Assembly (NCBI GenBank): GCA_050181465.1
Contig: JBFXDD010000054.1
Coordinates: 1-24,590 of the forward strand
DNA from: JACRLW01 sp050181465
GTDB lineage: Bacteria > Planctomycetota > UBA1135 > UBA2386
Direction: 5' to 3'
Length of the DNA stretch: 24,590 bases
Shown: one piece after another, positions 9,316-18,115 of the stretch
Position numbering within the stretch: position 1 is the first letter of the stretch
Layout of the letters: each line of letters begins with the position of its first letter
Notes under the pieces: model-generated
What the model saw: the letters and a program-made list of their open reading frames with translations, nothing else
Told to the model about the DNA's origin: nothing
The model's database searches: none
Translations under genes and position numbers: made by a program

Positions 9316-10659
9316 TCAGTCGCAGCGCAGCGCCACCGCCGGATCGTGGCGCGACGCGCGCCACGCCGGCACTGCCGAGGCGAGCGCTCCGATCCCGACC
9401 GCGATCGACGCCACACTCGCGATCCAACCGGGCTCGAGCAGGTAGGGCACGCGGCTGAGGTTGTAGACGCGGACCGGGAACAGGTCGATGCCGAGCCAGG
9501 CGACCAGCAACCGGTTGAGGCTGTCGAGTTCGATCGCGGTGAAACAACCGATCGCGACGCCGAGCAGCGCGCCGACCAGCGCGATCGCCGTGCCGCACCC
9601 GAGGAACAAGAACAGGATGCCGGCGCGGCTGCCGCCGAGCGCGGTCAGGATCCCGATGTCGTGTTGCTTCTCGGTGACCGTCATCGACATCGTCGCATAC
9701 ACCTGGAACGCAGCCACGATCATGATGACGAGCAGCACCAGTGTGAGTAGCGAGCGTTGATGTTCGATGTTGGCGATCTGACCGCCGTTCATCTCCGCCC
9801 ACGTCCGAACCTCGGCGTAACCGACGCTCTCGCGAAGCAGGCGCTGCAAGCGCTCTGCCACCGTGCGCGGATCCGCGCCCGGCACGAGCTTGATGGCGAT
9901 CTCGTTGCACCAGTTCGCGGTGAGACGCGTGGGATCGCTGGCCTTCAACTGCGCACGCAGGGTGTCGATGTGCACGAGGACGTTCAAGCCGTCGAAGGCC
10001 GCGAAGTCCGACTGGAACGCACCGAGGATGGTGTAGCGCGCGTCGTCGAAGGCGAGCTTCTCCTGGCGATCCTGCCGCACCAGGCGACCGACCGTGATCT
10101 TGACCGCCCTCGAGCGCGCATTGCCGGTATCGACCAGTCGCTGCTTGCCGACGATGATTCCCGCGGTGTTGTCGGCATCGGCCCCGGCAGCGAAGGGATC
10201 TGCAGGGTCGGCGACCGCGATCTGCGGGTCGCGCACCTTTCGCAACCAGGATCGCATTCCGGTGACCGCGTCCTCGCGATCGAAGTCGACGCCGAGCAGC
10301 GTGACGTACGGCGTGGGTGCGCCCAGTTCCGCAGCGCCGATGGGCGGCGGCGGCACGATCTCGGCATCGCCGATCGGGTGCACCAGGCCCTGCCACACGA
10401 TGCGCGGCGCGGCCGCCGCGACTTCCGTGTCGGCAGTGATCGCGGCGATCGCGCGGTCGGCGTCGACGTCGTCTGGTAGCCGCACCGCAGTCATGTCCGC
10501 GGTGCTGCTCTGCAGATGGAGCTGGATCTCGCGCAGGTAGCCCGAAAACAGCGCGACCACGACGATGAGTGCCCAGACTCCGACCGTGATCGCCAGGACA
10601 CCGAGCAAGTTGATCGGCCGACGGAGCAACCAGCGCATGGCGAGGAAAGCGCGGTACAT
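9316..10659 (-). CDS. LolC/LolE-type ABC transporter permease (second copy)
   Basis: 447 residues. MacB/FtsX-class permease of the lipoprotein-release family: one N-terminal membrane helix (about 17-42, GVLAITVGVWALIVVVALFSGYL), a long periplasmic domain, then three C-terminal helices, closing with PAWRASRHDPAVALRCD, a variant of the family ending. With LolD it would extract lipoproteins from the inner membrane for transfer to the outer membrane. It is a paralogue of the permease at 11354-12766 (both share GVWALIVV.A.FSG), so the pair may form a LolC/LolE-like heterodimer. Which is C and which is E cannot be assigned. Five bases separate it from the ATPase gene. Last gene of the minus-strand run. 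Confidence 0.88.
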   Translation of the reverse strand: MYRAFLAMRWLLRRPINLLGVLAITVGVWALIVVVALFSGYLREIQLHLQSSTADMTAVRLPDDVDADRAIAAITADTEVAAAAPRIVWQGLVHPIGDAEIVPPPPIGAAELGAPTPYVTLLGVDFDREDAVTGMRSWLRKVRDPQIAVADPADPFAAGADADNTAGIIVGKQRLVDTGNARSRAVKITVGRLVRQDRQEKLAFDDARYTILGAFQSDFAAFDGLNVLVHIDTLRAQLKASDPTRLTANWCNEIAIKLVPGADPRTVAERLQRLLRESVGYAEVRTWAEMNGGQIANIEHQRSLLTLVLLVIMIVAAFQVYATMSMTVTEKQHDIGILTALGGSRAGILFLFLGCGTAIALVGALLGVAIGCFTAIELDSLNRLLVAWLGIDLFPVRVYNLSRVPYLLEPGWIASVASIAVGIGALASAVPAWRASRHDPAVALRCD

Positions 10660-10664
10660 CGGAA

Positions 10665-11357
10665 TCAGTCGGCGATGGTTCCGAGTCCGAGTCGCACGAC
10701 GCGATCGCAGGCACGGGCGAGGGATTCGTCGTGAGTGACGAGCAACAGCGCCAGGCCGCGTTCACGGCTGACTTCGAACAAGAGGTCGAGGACGCCGCGC
10801 GCGGTCGCGGGATCGAGATTCCCGGTCGGCTCGTCGGCAAGGATGACGGCGGGCTCGGCGATCAACGCCCGCGCGATCGCGACGCGCTGGCGCTCGCCGC
10901 CGGACAGCTCGGAAGGTCGATGCACGGCTCGTTCGGTCAGGCCGACTCGATCGAGCAGATCCTTCGCGCGGCGGGTGTGTTCCTTGCGTTCGCGCCACCA
11001 GGCAAAGGTGGAGCGGTTCATCATGCTGCCGAGCCGGATGTTGTCGAGAGCCGACAGTTCGGCGATCAGGTGATAGAACTGGAACACGAAACCGATGCGC
11101 GCATGGCGTAGTCGTGCGCGTTCGCGCACCGGCAGGTTGTCGACTCGCCGCCCTTCGAAGTGCACTTCGCCTGCGGTCGGCGTGTCGAGCAGGCCGAGTA
11201 CGTGCAGCAATGTCGACTTACCGGTGCCGGAAGCGCCCAACAGCGCGATCTTCTCGCCGGGCTCGACCGAGAGATCGACGCCGCGCAACACCGGGATCGG
11301 GCGACCGGCGATCGAGTACGACTTGTGTACTCCGACTGCGGAAAGAAGGGCCGTCAT
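10665..11357 (-). CDS. lolD: Lipoprotein-release ABC transporter ATP-binding protein
   Basis: 230 residues from the ATG at 11357, which overlaps the upstream permease stop (ATGA). Further upstream codons in frame lie within that permease gene. Motifs: Walker A GASGTGKST (41-49), Q-loop FQFYHLIAELSALDNI (93 onward, typical of LolD), ABC signature LSGGERQ (151-157), Walker B VILADEPT (171-178) and switch H209. ATP hydrolysis drives the flanking permeases. The Q-loop wording and the paired FtsX-type permeases favour LolD over macrolide exporters, which carry a fused permease. MacB-like alternatives cannot be wholly excluded. Confidence 0.9.
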   Translation of the reverse strand: MTALLSAVGVHKSYSIAGRPIPVLRGVDLSVEPGEKIALLGASGTGKSTLLHVLGLLDTPTAGEVHFEGRRVDNLPVRERARLRHARIGFVFQFYHLIAELSALDNIRLGSMMNRSTFAWWRERKEHTRRAKDLLDRVGLTERAVHRPSELSGGERQRVAIARALIAEPAVILADEPTGNLDPATARGVLDLLFEVSRERGLALLLVTHDESLARACDRVVRLGLGTIAD

Positions 11358-12766
11358 TCGTAGGCGAGGGCGCGGACTGGATCCATGCGGGCGGCGCGGC
11401 GGGCCGGCAACCACGCGGCGAGGAAGGCGACGATCAACGCAGCGACGGCGACCTGAACGATCCAGGTGACCTCGAGACGGTAGGGGACTCTCGCGAGTGC
11501 GTACACCTCGGTCGGAAAGAGTTCGAGACCGAGGCGATCGCGTGACCAGTCGTTGACGTCGTTGAGATAGATCGCGCTGAGCACGCCGGTGAGCACCCCG
11601 AGCAAGGCGCCGGTGACACCGACCACGAGACCGGACAGCAGGAACACCTGCTGCACTCCGCCGGGCGACGCTCCCATCGAACAGAGGATGCCGATGTCCT
11701 TCACCTTCTGCATGACCGTCATGTGCAGCGTTGCGAAGATCAGCGACGCGGCGACCAGCATCACTGCGAACAAGACGAGTTTCATCATCGCCCGCTCCTG
11801 TTCGATCGCTCCGAGGAACACGCTGTTCTGTTGTTCCCAGGTCAAGGTGCGGCCACCGAACTGCGGCTGGACCGTCCGGTCGACGCGCGCTGCCACCGCC
11901 GCGAGATCGGCGCCGTCTCTCACCCGGAACGCGACGTCGCTCACGACATCCTGCGGCGTCTCGGCGAAGGGGTCGTCGGGTGCGAAACCGAACATGCCGC
12001 GCATGACGTCGATCGGCACCAGTGCCGTGGTTTCGTCGAGAATGCGATGTCCGCTCTCGAACGCACCGGCGACGGCGAAGGCGCGCCGCACGGAGAGCAG
12101 GTCGGTCTCGTCCGCGACGAGCGCGAAGCGTCCGGTCACCACGTCGGTGCGTTGTCCGCGCCGCAGGAGACTCGTGTCCATGCGTCGCTGACTGACGAGG
12201 ATGCCCGGCGACGCCGACAGCAGCGCCCCCGGTCCGGCGGGATTGCGCGCGCGGATCGCTTGCTCCTGCTCCTCGCGCGGATCCACACGAAACGGATCAG
12301 CACTGTCGATGGGCAGCGACTGCGCATCCTCGATCCGGCGGAAGAAACCGTCGAGATCGATGACGCCGCGTTCGAGCACCGGATCGATACCGAGCAGGTT
12401 CACGTAGTCGAAGGCCAGCGCGTTGGCGACCAAGCCGCGTGTGGCTTGGGTGCGGGAGCCCAGTCGGCCATGCGGGAAATACATCCCCGAGTGCCGCAGC
12501 CGCGGCGCACTGGCCACGATGTCGGGATCGTCGGCGAGCAGCGAGGTGACGGCTGCGAACGAAGTCCCTTGCCGTAGCCCCGAACACAGTAGATCCGGCG
12601 TGGCGCCGCGGATCTGGCCGCGGATGTCGGCGACGAAGCCGGAGAACACCGCGATCACCACGATCAGCGCCCACACGCCGAGCATGACGCCGATCGTCCC
12701 GAGGACGTTGATCCAGCGGGAGCGCAGGTAGCGCACTGCCAGGAAGGAAGAGAACGCGGCGGTCAC
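11354..12766 (-). CDS. LolC/LolE-type ABC transporter permease (first copy)
   Basis: 470 residues from a GTG at 12766 that overlaps the lysS stop (GTGA). Same topology as its paralogue: N-terminal helix (about 21-45, GTIGVMLGVWALIVVIAVFSGFV), a large periplasmic domain of roughly 290 residues, and three C-terminal helices ending in LPARRAARMDPVRALAYE, the classic FtsX/LolC ending. It sits between lysS and lolD. Adjacency of lysS with lol permeases is, to my knowledge, found in several delta-type Gram-negative lineages, so this pairing may be ancient rather than accidental. Confidence 0.9.
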   Translation of the reverse strand: MTAAFSSFLAVRYLRSRWINVLGTIGVMLGVWALIVVIAVFSGFVADIRGQIRGATPDLLCSGLRQGTSFAAVTSLLADDPDIVASAPRLRHSGMYFPHGRLGSRTQATRGLVANALAFDYVNLLGIDPVLERGVIDLDGFFRRIEDAQSLPIDSADPFRVDPREEQEQAIRARNPAGPGALLSASPGILVSQRRMDTSLLRRGQRTDVVTGRFALVADETDLLSVRRAFAVAGAFESGHRILDETTALVPIDVMRGMFGFAPDDPFAETPQDVVSDVAFRVRDGADLAAVAARVDRTVQPQFGGRTLTWEQQNSVFLGAIEQERAMMKLVLFAVMLVAASLIFATLHMTVMQKVKDIGILCSMGASPGGVQQVFLLSGLVVGVTGALLGVLTGVLSAIYLNDVNDWSRDRLGLELFPTEVYALARVPYRLEVTWIVQVAVAALIVAFLAAWLPARRAARMDPVRALAYE

Positions 12767-14286
12767 GCGGTGCCGTCGGTCTCGCTGACCACCTCAGGTG
12801 TGCCCGGTGTGCTCCGCTGGTCCAGCGGATTCTGCTGCGCGACGGCGACGTCCTGGCGGCGCAGCAGCGGGAAGAGCACGACGTCGCGAATGGAGTCCGA
12901 GCCCGACAGCAGCATCGTCAATCGATCGATCCCGATGCCGAGCCCGCCTGCGGGCGGCATCCCGTACTCGAGCGCCGCGACGTAGTCGTGATCGACTTCG
13001 GAAGGTGACTCCTCGTCCTTGTCGTCGAGCTGTGCCAGGAACCGCTCGTTCTGATCGATGGGGTCGTTCAGCTCGCTGAACGCATTGCCGAGCTCCATGC
13101 CGCAAACGAACAGTTCGAAGCGCTCGGCGATGCGTGGGTCGTCCGGGCTCGCCTTCGCGAGCGGGCAGATCGCGACCGGATAGTCATAGACGAAGATCGG
13201 ACCGTCGAGCGCGTGCTCGACGGTCGCCTCGAAGACATCGTTGGCCAGCTTCTCCGGTGCCAGCCCACGATCGGGCAGTCCGAGTTCGGCAGCCCGCCGT
13301 CGCACGGCGGCGACGTCGAACCAGTCGAGACCGGCGTTGTGTTCGGCGAACAGATCCAAGTAGCGGCGCTTCTGGAACGGCGGCTTCAAATTCACGCGCT
13401 TGCCGCGGAACTCGACCTCGGAGTTGCCGCCGAGGATCTTGTCGCACAGGTGCGCGAAGAGCCCCTCCACGCGCGCCATCACGTCGTGATAGTCCGCCCA
13501 CGCCTCGTAGCTCTCGAGCATCGTGAACTCGGGGTTGTGCCGGGTGCTGATGCCTTCATTGCGGAACACTCGCCCGATCTCGTAGACCCGTTCGAGTCCG
13601 CCCACCAACAGCCGCTTGAGATACAGCTCCGGCGCGATGCGCAAGTACAGCTGCATGTCGAGTGTGTTGTGGTGGGTGAGGAATGGGCGTGCCGCGGCGC
13701 CGCCGAACAACGGTTGCAGGATCGGGGTCTCCACCTCGAGGAAGCCGAGTCCGTCGAGATAGGCGCGCACTTCGCGGAGGATCGCCGATCGTCGCGCGAA
13801 GAGACGGCGCACGTCGGCGTTCACCGAGAGGTCGACGTAGCGCATGCGCGAGCGCGCCTCGATGTCGGCGAGTCCGGCCCACTTCTCGGGCGGATGGCGG
13901 AGACTCTTGGCTGCCAGGGTCACCTTCGTCGCCCAGATGGTCGTCTCGCCCTTCTGAGTGGTCCCGAGCACGCCTTCGATGCTCGCGAGATCGTTGGCTT
14001 CGATCAGCTTGCGGTTCGGCCAGAACTCGCCGAGGCGATCGCGCTCGAAGCCGATCTGAATCTCGCCGCTGCGGTCGACCAGGTGCGCGAAGCGCAGCTT
14101 GCCGAAGTCGCGAAACTGCGTGAGTCGGCCGCCGACGATCACCGTGGCGCCGTTGCGGGCCTCGAACTCAGCGAGAACCTGGCCGATCGGAGTCGGTTTG
14201 CCGGCACGCGGGGGGAACGCCGGAATTCCCAGTTCGGCGAGCTTGGCGATCTTCTGCAGACGGTCGTCGGCGATGTGTTCGGTCAC
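12763..14286 (-). CDS. lysS: Lysyl-tRNA synthetase, class II
   Basis: 507 residues from a GTG at 14286, chosen because a GGAG (complement of 14292-14295) lies six bases upstream and the resulting start matches the family length (about 505). Longer in-frame starts would run into the Rieske gene. Charges tRNA-Lys. An N-terminal OB-fold anticodon-binding domain (about 47-130, VGGRLTQFRDFGKLRFAHLVD) is followed by class II motif 1 (160-190), motif 2 FRNEGISTRHNPEFTMLE (241-258) and motif 3 GGLGIGIDRLTM (447-458). A roughly 25-residue polar tail follows motif 3 and looks lineage-specific. It sits downstream of the Isc genes in the same run. Confidence 0.96.
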   Translation of the reverse strand: MTEHIADDRLQKIAKLAELGIPAFPPRAGKPTPIGQVLAEFEARNGATVIVGGRLTQFRDFGKLRFAHLVDRSGEIQIGFERDRLGEFWPNRKLIEANDLASIEGVLGTTQKGETTIWATKVTLAAKSLRHPPEKWAGLADIEARSRMRYVDLSVNADVRRLFARRSAILREVRAYLDGLGFLEVETPILQPLFGGAAARPFLTHHNTLDMQLYLRIAPELYLKRLLVGGLERVYEIGRVFRNEGISTRHNPEFTMLESYEAWADYHDVMARVEGLFAHLCDKILGGNSEVEFRGKRVNLKPPFQKRRYLDLFAEHNAGLDWFDVAAVRRRAAELGLPDRGLAPEKLANDVFEATVEHALDGPIFVYDYPVAICPLAKASPDDPRIAERFELFVCGMELGNAFSELNDPIDQNERFLAQLDDKDEESPSEVDHDYVAALEYGMPPAGGLGIGIDRLTMLLSGSDSIRDVVLFPLLRRQDVAVAQQNPLDQRSTPGTPEVVSETDGTA

Positions 14287-14347
14287 TTGTGCTCCGCGGA
14301 GTCGAGCCGCGCAGCTTAGACCAAGACGGCGCGCCGTCCCACCGCGC

Positions 14348-14674
14348 TCAATCGCGCTTTGGCAGGCCGACTTCGAGGATTCCGTCGTGGGAGCGGAGCG
14401 GCACCAGGTGCAGCGGCCGCTTGGGCACCGAGCGGCAGGCGCCGGTCGCGAGGTCGAAACTCCAGCCGTGCCAGGTGCACTCGATGGAATCCCCGCTGCG
14501 GATCCCGTCGGCGAGCGGGCCACCGGCGTGCGGGCAAGAGTTGACCATCGCGACGTAGGTCGAACCGAGGGGGAACACCGCGATCTCGAGGTCGCCGACC
14601 GTCACTGCCGCACCTGGGTCGAACCGCAGCTCGGCGGGACGACCGATCGGGTGCCAGACGAGGTTCTCGCTCAT
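14348..14674 (-). CDS. Small Rieske [2Fe-2S] ferredoxin
   Basis: 108 residues. Stand-alone Rieske domain with both ligand boxes intact: C47-P-H49 (SCPHAGGPL) and C66-T-W-H69 (CTWHGWSFDL), coordinating a [2Fe-2S] cluster through two Cys and two His. It resembles the ferredoxin components of ring-hydroxylating dioxygenases and the NirD-like small Rieske proteins, but no oxygenase or nitrite reductase partner is nearby. It is soluble, with no leader. The ATG overlaps the trmB stop (ATGA), so it is translated with the Isc cluster. Its electron partner is unknown; MiaE elsewhere in the window is one speculative recipient. Confidence 0.92.
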   Translation of the reverse strand: MSENLVWHPIGRPAELRFDPGAAVTVGDLEIAVFPLGSTYVAMVNSCPHAGGPLADGIRSGDSIECTWHGWSFDLATGACRSVPKRPLHLVPLRSHDGILEVGLPKRD

Positions 14675-15417
14675 GCGCGGAGCTCGCTGCTCAGTTGCTC
14701 GACCGGCAGGGCGCGGAACGCCCAGCGGCGAATGATGCGGCCCTGGGCGAGGTACTTGCGCTCGAAGTTGGTGGGGGTGAAGGCGTGACCCGCCCCCAGC
14801 GCGATCAGTTCGGCTTCGACCACCTCATCGCGGGCCAACAACGGTGAGGCGCCCAGCACGCGCGCGATCTGTCCGCCGTAGCCGGCGTTGTCCGTCGCGA
14901 CGCACAGGAGCCCGCCGGGGCGGAGGACTCGATGCACGAGGCGCGGGCAGTCTTCGACGAAGAAGCGCCGGCCGCGGTGACGCCGCTTCGGCCAGGGATC
15001 GGGAAAGTAGACGTGCAGCCGGTCGACGGAGTGCGGATCGACGCGGTCTTGTAGATACTGCACCGCGTTGTCGATCAGCACGGCGGCGTTGCGAGTGCCG
15101 CCCTCGGCGAGTTTCGCCGCGGCCAGCTGCGCATAGCTCCCCGCTGCTTCGATGCCGAGGAAGAACGTGCCCGGCTGCACGGTCGCGGCCGCCAGCAGGA
15201 AGGCGCCCTTGCCGCAGCCGACCTCGATCTCGACGCGCCGACACTCCGCGGGAAGCAGGCGGGTGAGCGGGGGTGGATCGTCACCGCCGACGATGAGCGG
15301 GAGGGTCTCGGCAGCGGGCAGCTCCTGGAGGCGGCCGCGCGAGGTCAATCGGCCGCCTACGGACATCCGCCGCACGCGCTCGGGGATCTCGGGCCGCGAG
15401 TCCTTGGAATCGGTCAC
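14671..15417 (-). CDS. trmB: tRNA (guanine-N7-)-methyltransferase
   Basis: 248 residues from a GTG at 15417 overlapping the fdx stop (GTGA), with GGAGG four bases upstream. An ATG at 15367 (residue 18) is the alternative. Makes m7G46 in tRNA variable loops using S-adenosylmethionine. Motifs: SAM-binding EIEVGCGKGAFLL (64-75), FLGIEAAGSYAQLA, the diagnostic VYFPDPWPKRRHRGRRF (137-152), TDNAGYGGQIARVL (175-188) and the C-terminal TPTNFERKYLAQG (214-226). Its place between fdx and a Rieske gene is not part of the classical isc operon and is probably a lineage-specific addition. Confidence 0.93.
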   Translation of the reverse strand: MTDSKDSRPEIPERVRRMSVGGRLTSRGRLQELPAAETLPLIVGGDDPPPLTRLLPAECRRVEIEVGCGKGAFLLAAATVQPGTFFLGIEAAGSYAQLAAAKLAEGGTRNAAVLIDNAVQYLQDRVDPHSVDRLHVYFPDPWPKRRHRGRRFFVEDCPRLVHRVLRPGGLLCVATDNAGYGGQIARVLGASPLLARDEVVEAELIALGAGHAFTPTNFERKYLAQGRIIRRWAFRALPVEQLSSELRA

Positions 15418-15761
15418 GAGCCCTCCCGGACCAGATTGACGTTCCACTGCGGAATCTTGGCTTCGATCACGCCGCCCTTCGGCACTTTGACGATGCGTGC
15501 CTGGCAGGCGAGCCGACTGTCGAGCCCAAGATCGCGCGCGGTGTCGAGTTGATCTTCCTCGTCTTCGCTCGCCGGGGTCAGCGCCTCGGCGCCTACCGGC
15601 ACGCGGACGTGGCAGGTCGAGCACGCGCAAACGCCGCCGCAAGCGTGGTCGACTGGGACATGGTTGCGCATCGCGATCTCGAGCAGTGTCTCGCCGATCT
15701 TGCCGGCATGCTCACCGCCGACCGAGAAGCGCACCAGAATGCGGTCGTCGTCCTTCGTCAT
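15414..15761 (-). CDS. fdx: ISC-type [2Fe-2S] ferredoxin
   Basis: 115 residues. Plant/adrenodoxin-type fold with ligands C41, C47, C50 (CGGVCACSTC) and C86. The extra non-ligand C45 is also seen in E. coli Isc ferredoxin. Supplies electrons to the IscS/IscU assembly reaction. The C-terminus (IPQWNVNLVREGS) resembles the Isc ferredoxin tail that contacts IscS. The ATG overlaps the hscA stop (ATGA), matching the canonical hscB-hscA-fdx gene order. Confidence 0.94.
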   Translation of the reverse strand: MTKDDDRILVRFSVGGEHAGKIGETLLEIAMRNHVPVDHACGGVCACSTCHVRVPVGAEALTPASEDEEDQLDTARDLGLDSRLACQARIVKVPKGGVIEAKIPQWNVNLVREGS

Positions 15762-17620
15762 CGAGTCTCGTCGGCGTGATCGCCGCCATCGTTCGCTTGG
15801 GCCTGGTCTTGCTCGGCGACGAGGGCCCGCCGCACCGCCGCGCCGATCACGTCGTCGGCGATCTGCGCGGTGAGCTTGCTGAGGTCGTCGAGTGCTGCGC
15901 GCAACTCGCTCGCGGGCGCACCCCGGTCGCTCAATGCCTCGACCTTCGCGACCGCCTTGCGCACCGTGTACGTCTCCTCGCCGGGGAGGCCGGCCAGCTC
16001 GAGCGCCCGTCGGGTGCCGCGAATCATCGCGCGAGCCTTGTTGCCAAGTTCGACGAGTTCGCGCGCGGACATGTCTTCCACGGCGTGCTCGATCGAGTCC
16101 TGCATCATGCGACGGACTTCGTCGCGAGTCAGTCCGAACGACGGCACCACGGTGATCCCCGCGGCAGCACCGGTGCGCTCTTCGCGCGCGGCCACGCGCA
16201 GCACTCCGTCGGCGTCGATCAAGAACGTGACTGCGATCCGCGGCAGGCCGGCCGGCATCGGCGGGATGTTCTCCAGCGTGAAGGTGCCGAGCTTGCGGCA
16301 GTCGGCGGTGCGTTCGCGTTCGCCTTGATAGATGTTGATGGCGACCTTCTGCTGCCCATCCACTTGCGTGGAGAACAACTCGGTGGCCTTCGTGGGAATC
16401 GTCGCGTTGCGCAGGACGAGCTTGCTGACGACGCCGCCCATGGTCTCGATGCCCAGCGACAAGGGCACGACGTCGAGCAGCAGGAGCGAACGATTGCCGC
16501 CCGCGAGGACGTCGGCTTGGATCGCCGCGCCGAGCGCCACGGCGAGGTCTGGGTCGACGTCGCTGCGCGGGGCCCTGCCGAGCAGCGCACCGAGCGCGTC
16601 GCGCACCAAGGGTACGCGGGTCGATCCGCCGACCAACAGCGCGTGGTCGATCGCGTCGATTTCCACTTCAGCATCCCGCAACGCGCGCCGAACCAGCGCG
16701 AGGGTGCGGTCGACCAAGGGACGAATGCGCTCGTCGAACTCCGCGCGGGTCACTGCGACGCTCACGCGACGATCCCCCAACTCCACGGCGATCTCCGCTC
16801 GATCCGCCGTACTCAGTTCGTGCTTGAGCTGCTGGGCCGCGCGCCGCAAGGTCTGTCGGGCAAGCGGATCGGCGTTCGCAGGATCGATGTCGAGCTGTGC
16901 GGTCAGTCGATCGACGAGGAGTGCGTCGAAGTCATCACCCCCGAGGTGGGTGTCGCCGGCGGTGGCGAGGACGCGGAACACGCCGTCGGCGACGCGCAGG
17001 ATCGAGACGTCGAAGGTGCCGCCGCCCAGGTCGTAGACGAGCACCGTGCCGTCGCGTGTGCCGTCGATTCCGTAGGCCAGCGCTGCGGCGGTCGGCTCGT
17101 TCACGATGCGCAGGCAGTCGAGGCCGGCGAGAGTCGCGGCATCTTTGGTCGCCTGGCGTTGCGCGTCGTCGAAGTAGGCGGGGACGGTGACGACCGCGGC
17201 GTCCACGCGCTCGCCAAGCGCCGACTCCGCTCGCGCTCGCACCTCGCGAAGGATGAGCGCGGAGATCTGTTCGGGCGCGAAGCTCTGCGAGCCGATGCGC
17301 ACGCGCGCCAACCCGCGCTCGCCGAGCTCAACTCGGTAGGGCAGGTTCGCTGCTTCGCGCGTGACCTCATCCCCGGCGCGGCCGATCAGTCGCTTCACCG
17401 AGTGCACCGTGCGGTCCGGCAAGTCCAAAGCGAGTGCGCCCGCCGCTTCACCGACCACGGGTTCGGCATCCGTGGGCCAGGCCACGATCGAGGGGATCAG
17501 CGCGGTGCCGTCGCGGTCGCGCAGCACGTGCGCGCCGCGCTTGCCGACGACCGCGACCAGGCTGTTCGTCGTGCCGAGATCGATTCCCACGACCAGGCGG
17601 GGTGACGAGGAGTTGCTCAT
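15758..17620 (-). CDS. hscA: Fe-S biogenesis Hsp70 chaperone HscA
   Basis: 620 residues (E. coli HscA 616). ATPase domain with GIDLGTTNS (12-20), DLGGGTFDVS (197-206) and LLVGGSTRVP (328-337). The substrate-binding domain begins near 383 (LLDVVPLSLGIETMGG). It binds the LPPVK motif of IscU, present here at IscU residues 99-103, and with HscB promotes cluster transfer. The hscB-hscA-fdx context makes HscA rather than DnaK the safe call. The start overlaps the hscB stop and the stop overlaps the fdx start, both ATGA. A short acidic, Ala/Gln-rich tail ends the protein. Confidence 0.95.
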   Translation of the reverse strand: MSNSSSPRLVVGIDLGTTNSLVAVVGKRGAHVLRDRDGTALIPSIVAWPTDAEPVVGEAAGALALDLPDRTVHSVKRLIGRAGDEVTREAANLPYRVELGERGLARVRIGSQSFAPEQISALILREVRARAESALGERVDAAVVTVPAYFDDAQRQATKDAATLAGLDCLRIVNEPTAAALAYGIDGTRDGTVLVYDLGGGTFDVSILRVADGVFRVLATAGDTHLGGDDFDALLVDRLTAQLDIDPANADPLARQTLRRAAQQLKHELSTADRAEIAVELGDRRVSVAVTRAEFDERIRPLVDRTLALVRRALRDAEVEIDAIDHALLVGGSTRVPLVRDALGALLGRAPRSDVDPDLAVALGAAIQADVLAGGNRSLLLLDVVPLSLGIETMGGVVSKLVLRNATIPTKATELFSTQVDGQQKVAINIYQGERERTADCRKLGTFTLENIPPMPAGLPRIAVTFLIDADGVLRVAAREERTGAAAGITVVPSFGLTRDEVRRMMQDSIEHAVEDMSARELVELGNKARAMIRGTRRALELAGLPGEETYTVRKAVAKVEALSDRGAPASELRAALDDLSKLTAQIADDVIGAAVRRALVAEQDQAQANDGGDHADETR

Positions 17621-18090
17621 GAATCGACGCGCGCGAGGTCTGCGGCGGCCTTCTGCCAGTAGCGGGCGAGGTTGAGTAGGGTCGCTGCGGCGCGGGCCTC
17701 ACCGCGATCGAGATGCGCCGTCACTTCGCGAAGGATGTCGCTCAGCTTGGTCCGAATCTGCTCCGAAAGTCCGTGCACGTCGCCCGGCTCGGCAGCGGCG
17801 ACGGCCTCGGCGAGATCGAGCGCCGCCTCGAGGTGTTGTGGGGGCAGTCGTTCTTGGCGCACGAGGACCCCGGACTCTTGCAACTCGCACAGTGCGCGCG
17901 CACGTCGCCACGGGTCGCGGAGCGTCTTGTAGTCGTCGTTCAGGTCCGCGGCGGCGGACAAGTCCGAGGAGTCCGGTCGATGATCCGGGTGGACTTGCCG
18001 CGAACGAGCGAAGTAACGCGCTTCGAGCTCGCGCAGGTCGAGATGCATCGAGGGCGACAGCTCGAAGGTGGCGAAGGGATCGCGGGTCAA
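17617..18090 (-). CDS. hscB: Fe-S biogenesis J-domain co-chaperone HscB
   Basis: 157 residues from a TTG at 18090; no upstream ATG or GTG is available in frame before the iscA end, and the next ATG would remove part of the J-domain. The J-domain carries the HPD tripeptide (34-36, in RQVHPDHRPD) followed by AAADLNDDYKTLRDPWRRARALCEL, the HscB pattern. The C-terminal three-helix part (about 80-157) binds IscU. It stimulates HscA ATPase and delivers IscU. A zinc-binding N-terminal extension seen in some homologues is absent. Its stop overlaps the hscA start. Confidence 0.93.
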   Translation of the reverse strand: MTRDPFATFELSPSMHLDLRELEARYFARSRQVHPDHRPDSSDLSAAADLNDDYKTLRDPWRRARALCELQESGVLVRQERLPPQHLEAALDLAEAVAAAEPGDVHGLSEQIRTKLSDILREVTAHLDRGEARAAATLLNLARYWQKAAADLARVDS

Positions 18091-18115
18091 GGGCGCTCGG
18101 TCGCCGTGCTGGGTA

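Noticed and set aside
13213..14319. A 368-residue plus-strand frame inside lysS, and similar long plus-strand frames inside hscA (15497-17605) and iscRS
   Set aside because: These lie antisense to strongly conserved genes and show no family motif; they are mirror frames of GC-rich codons.
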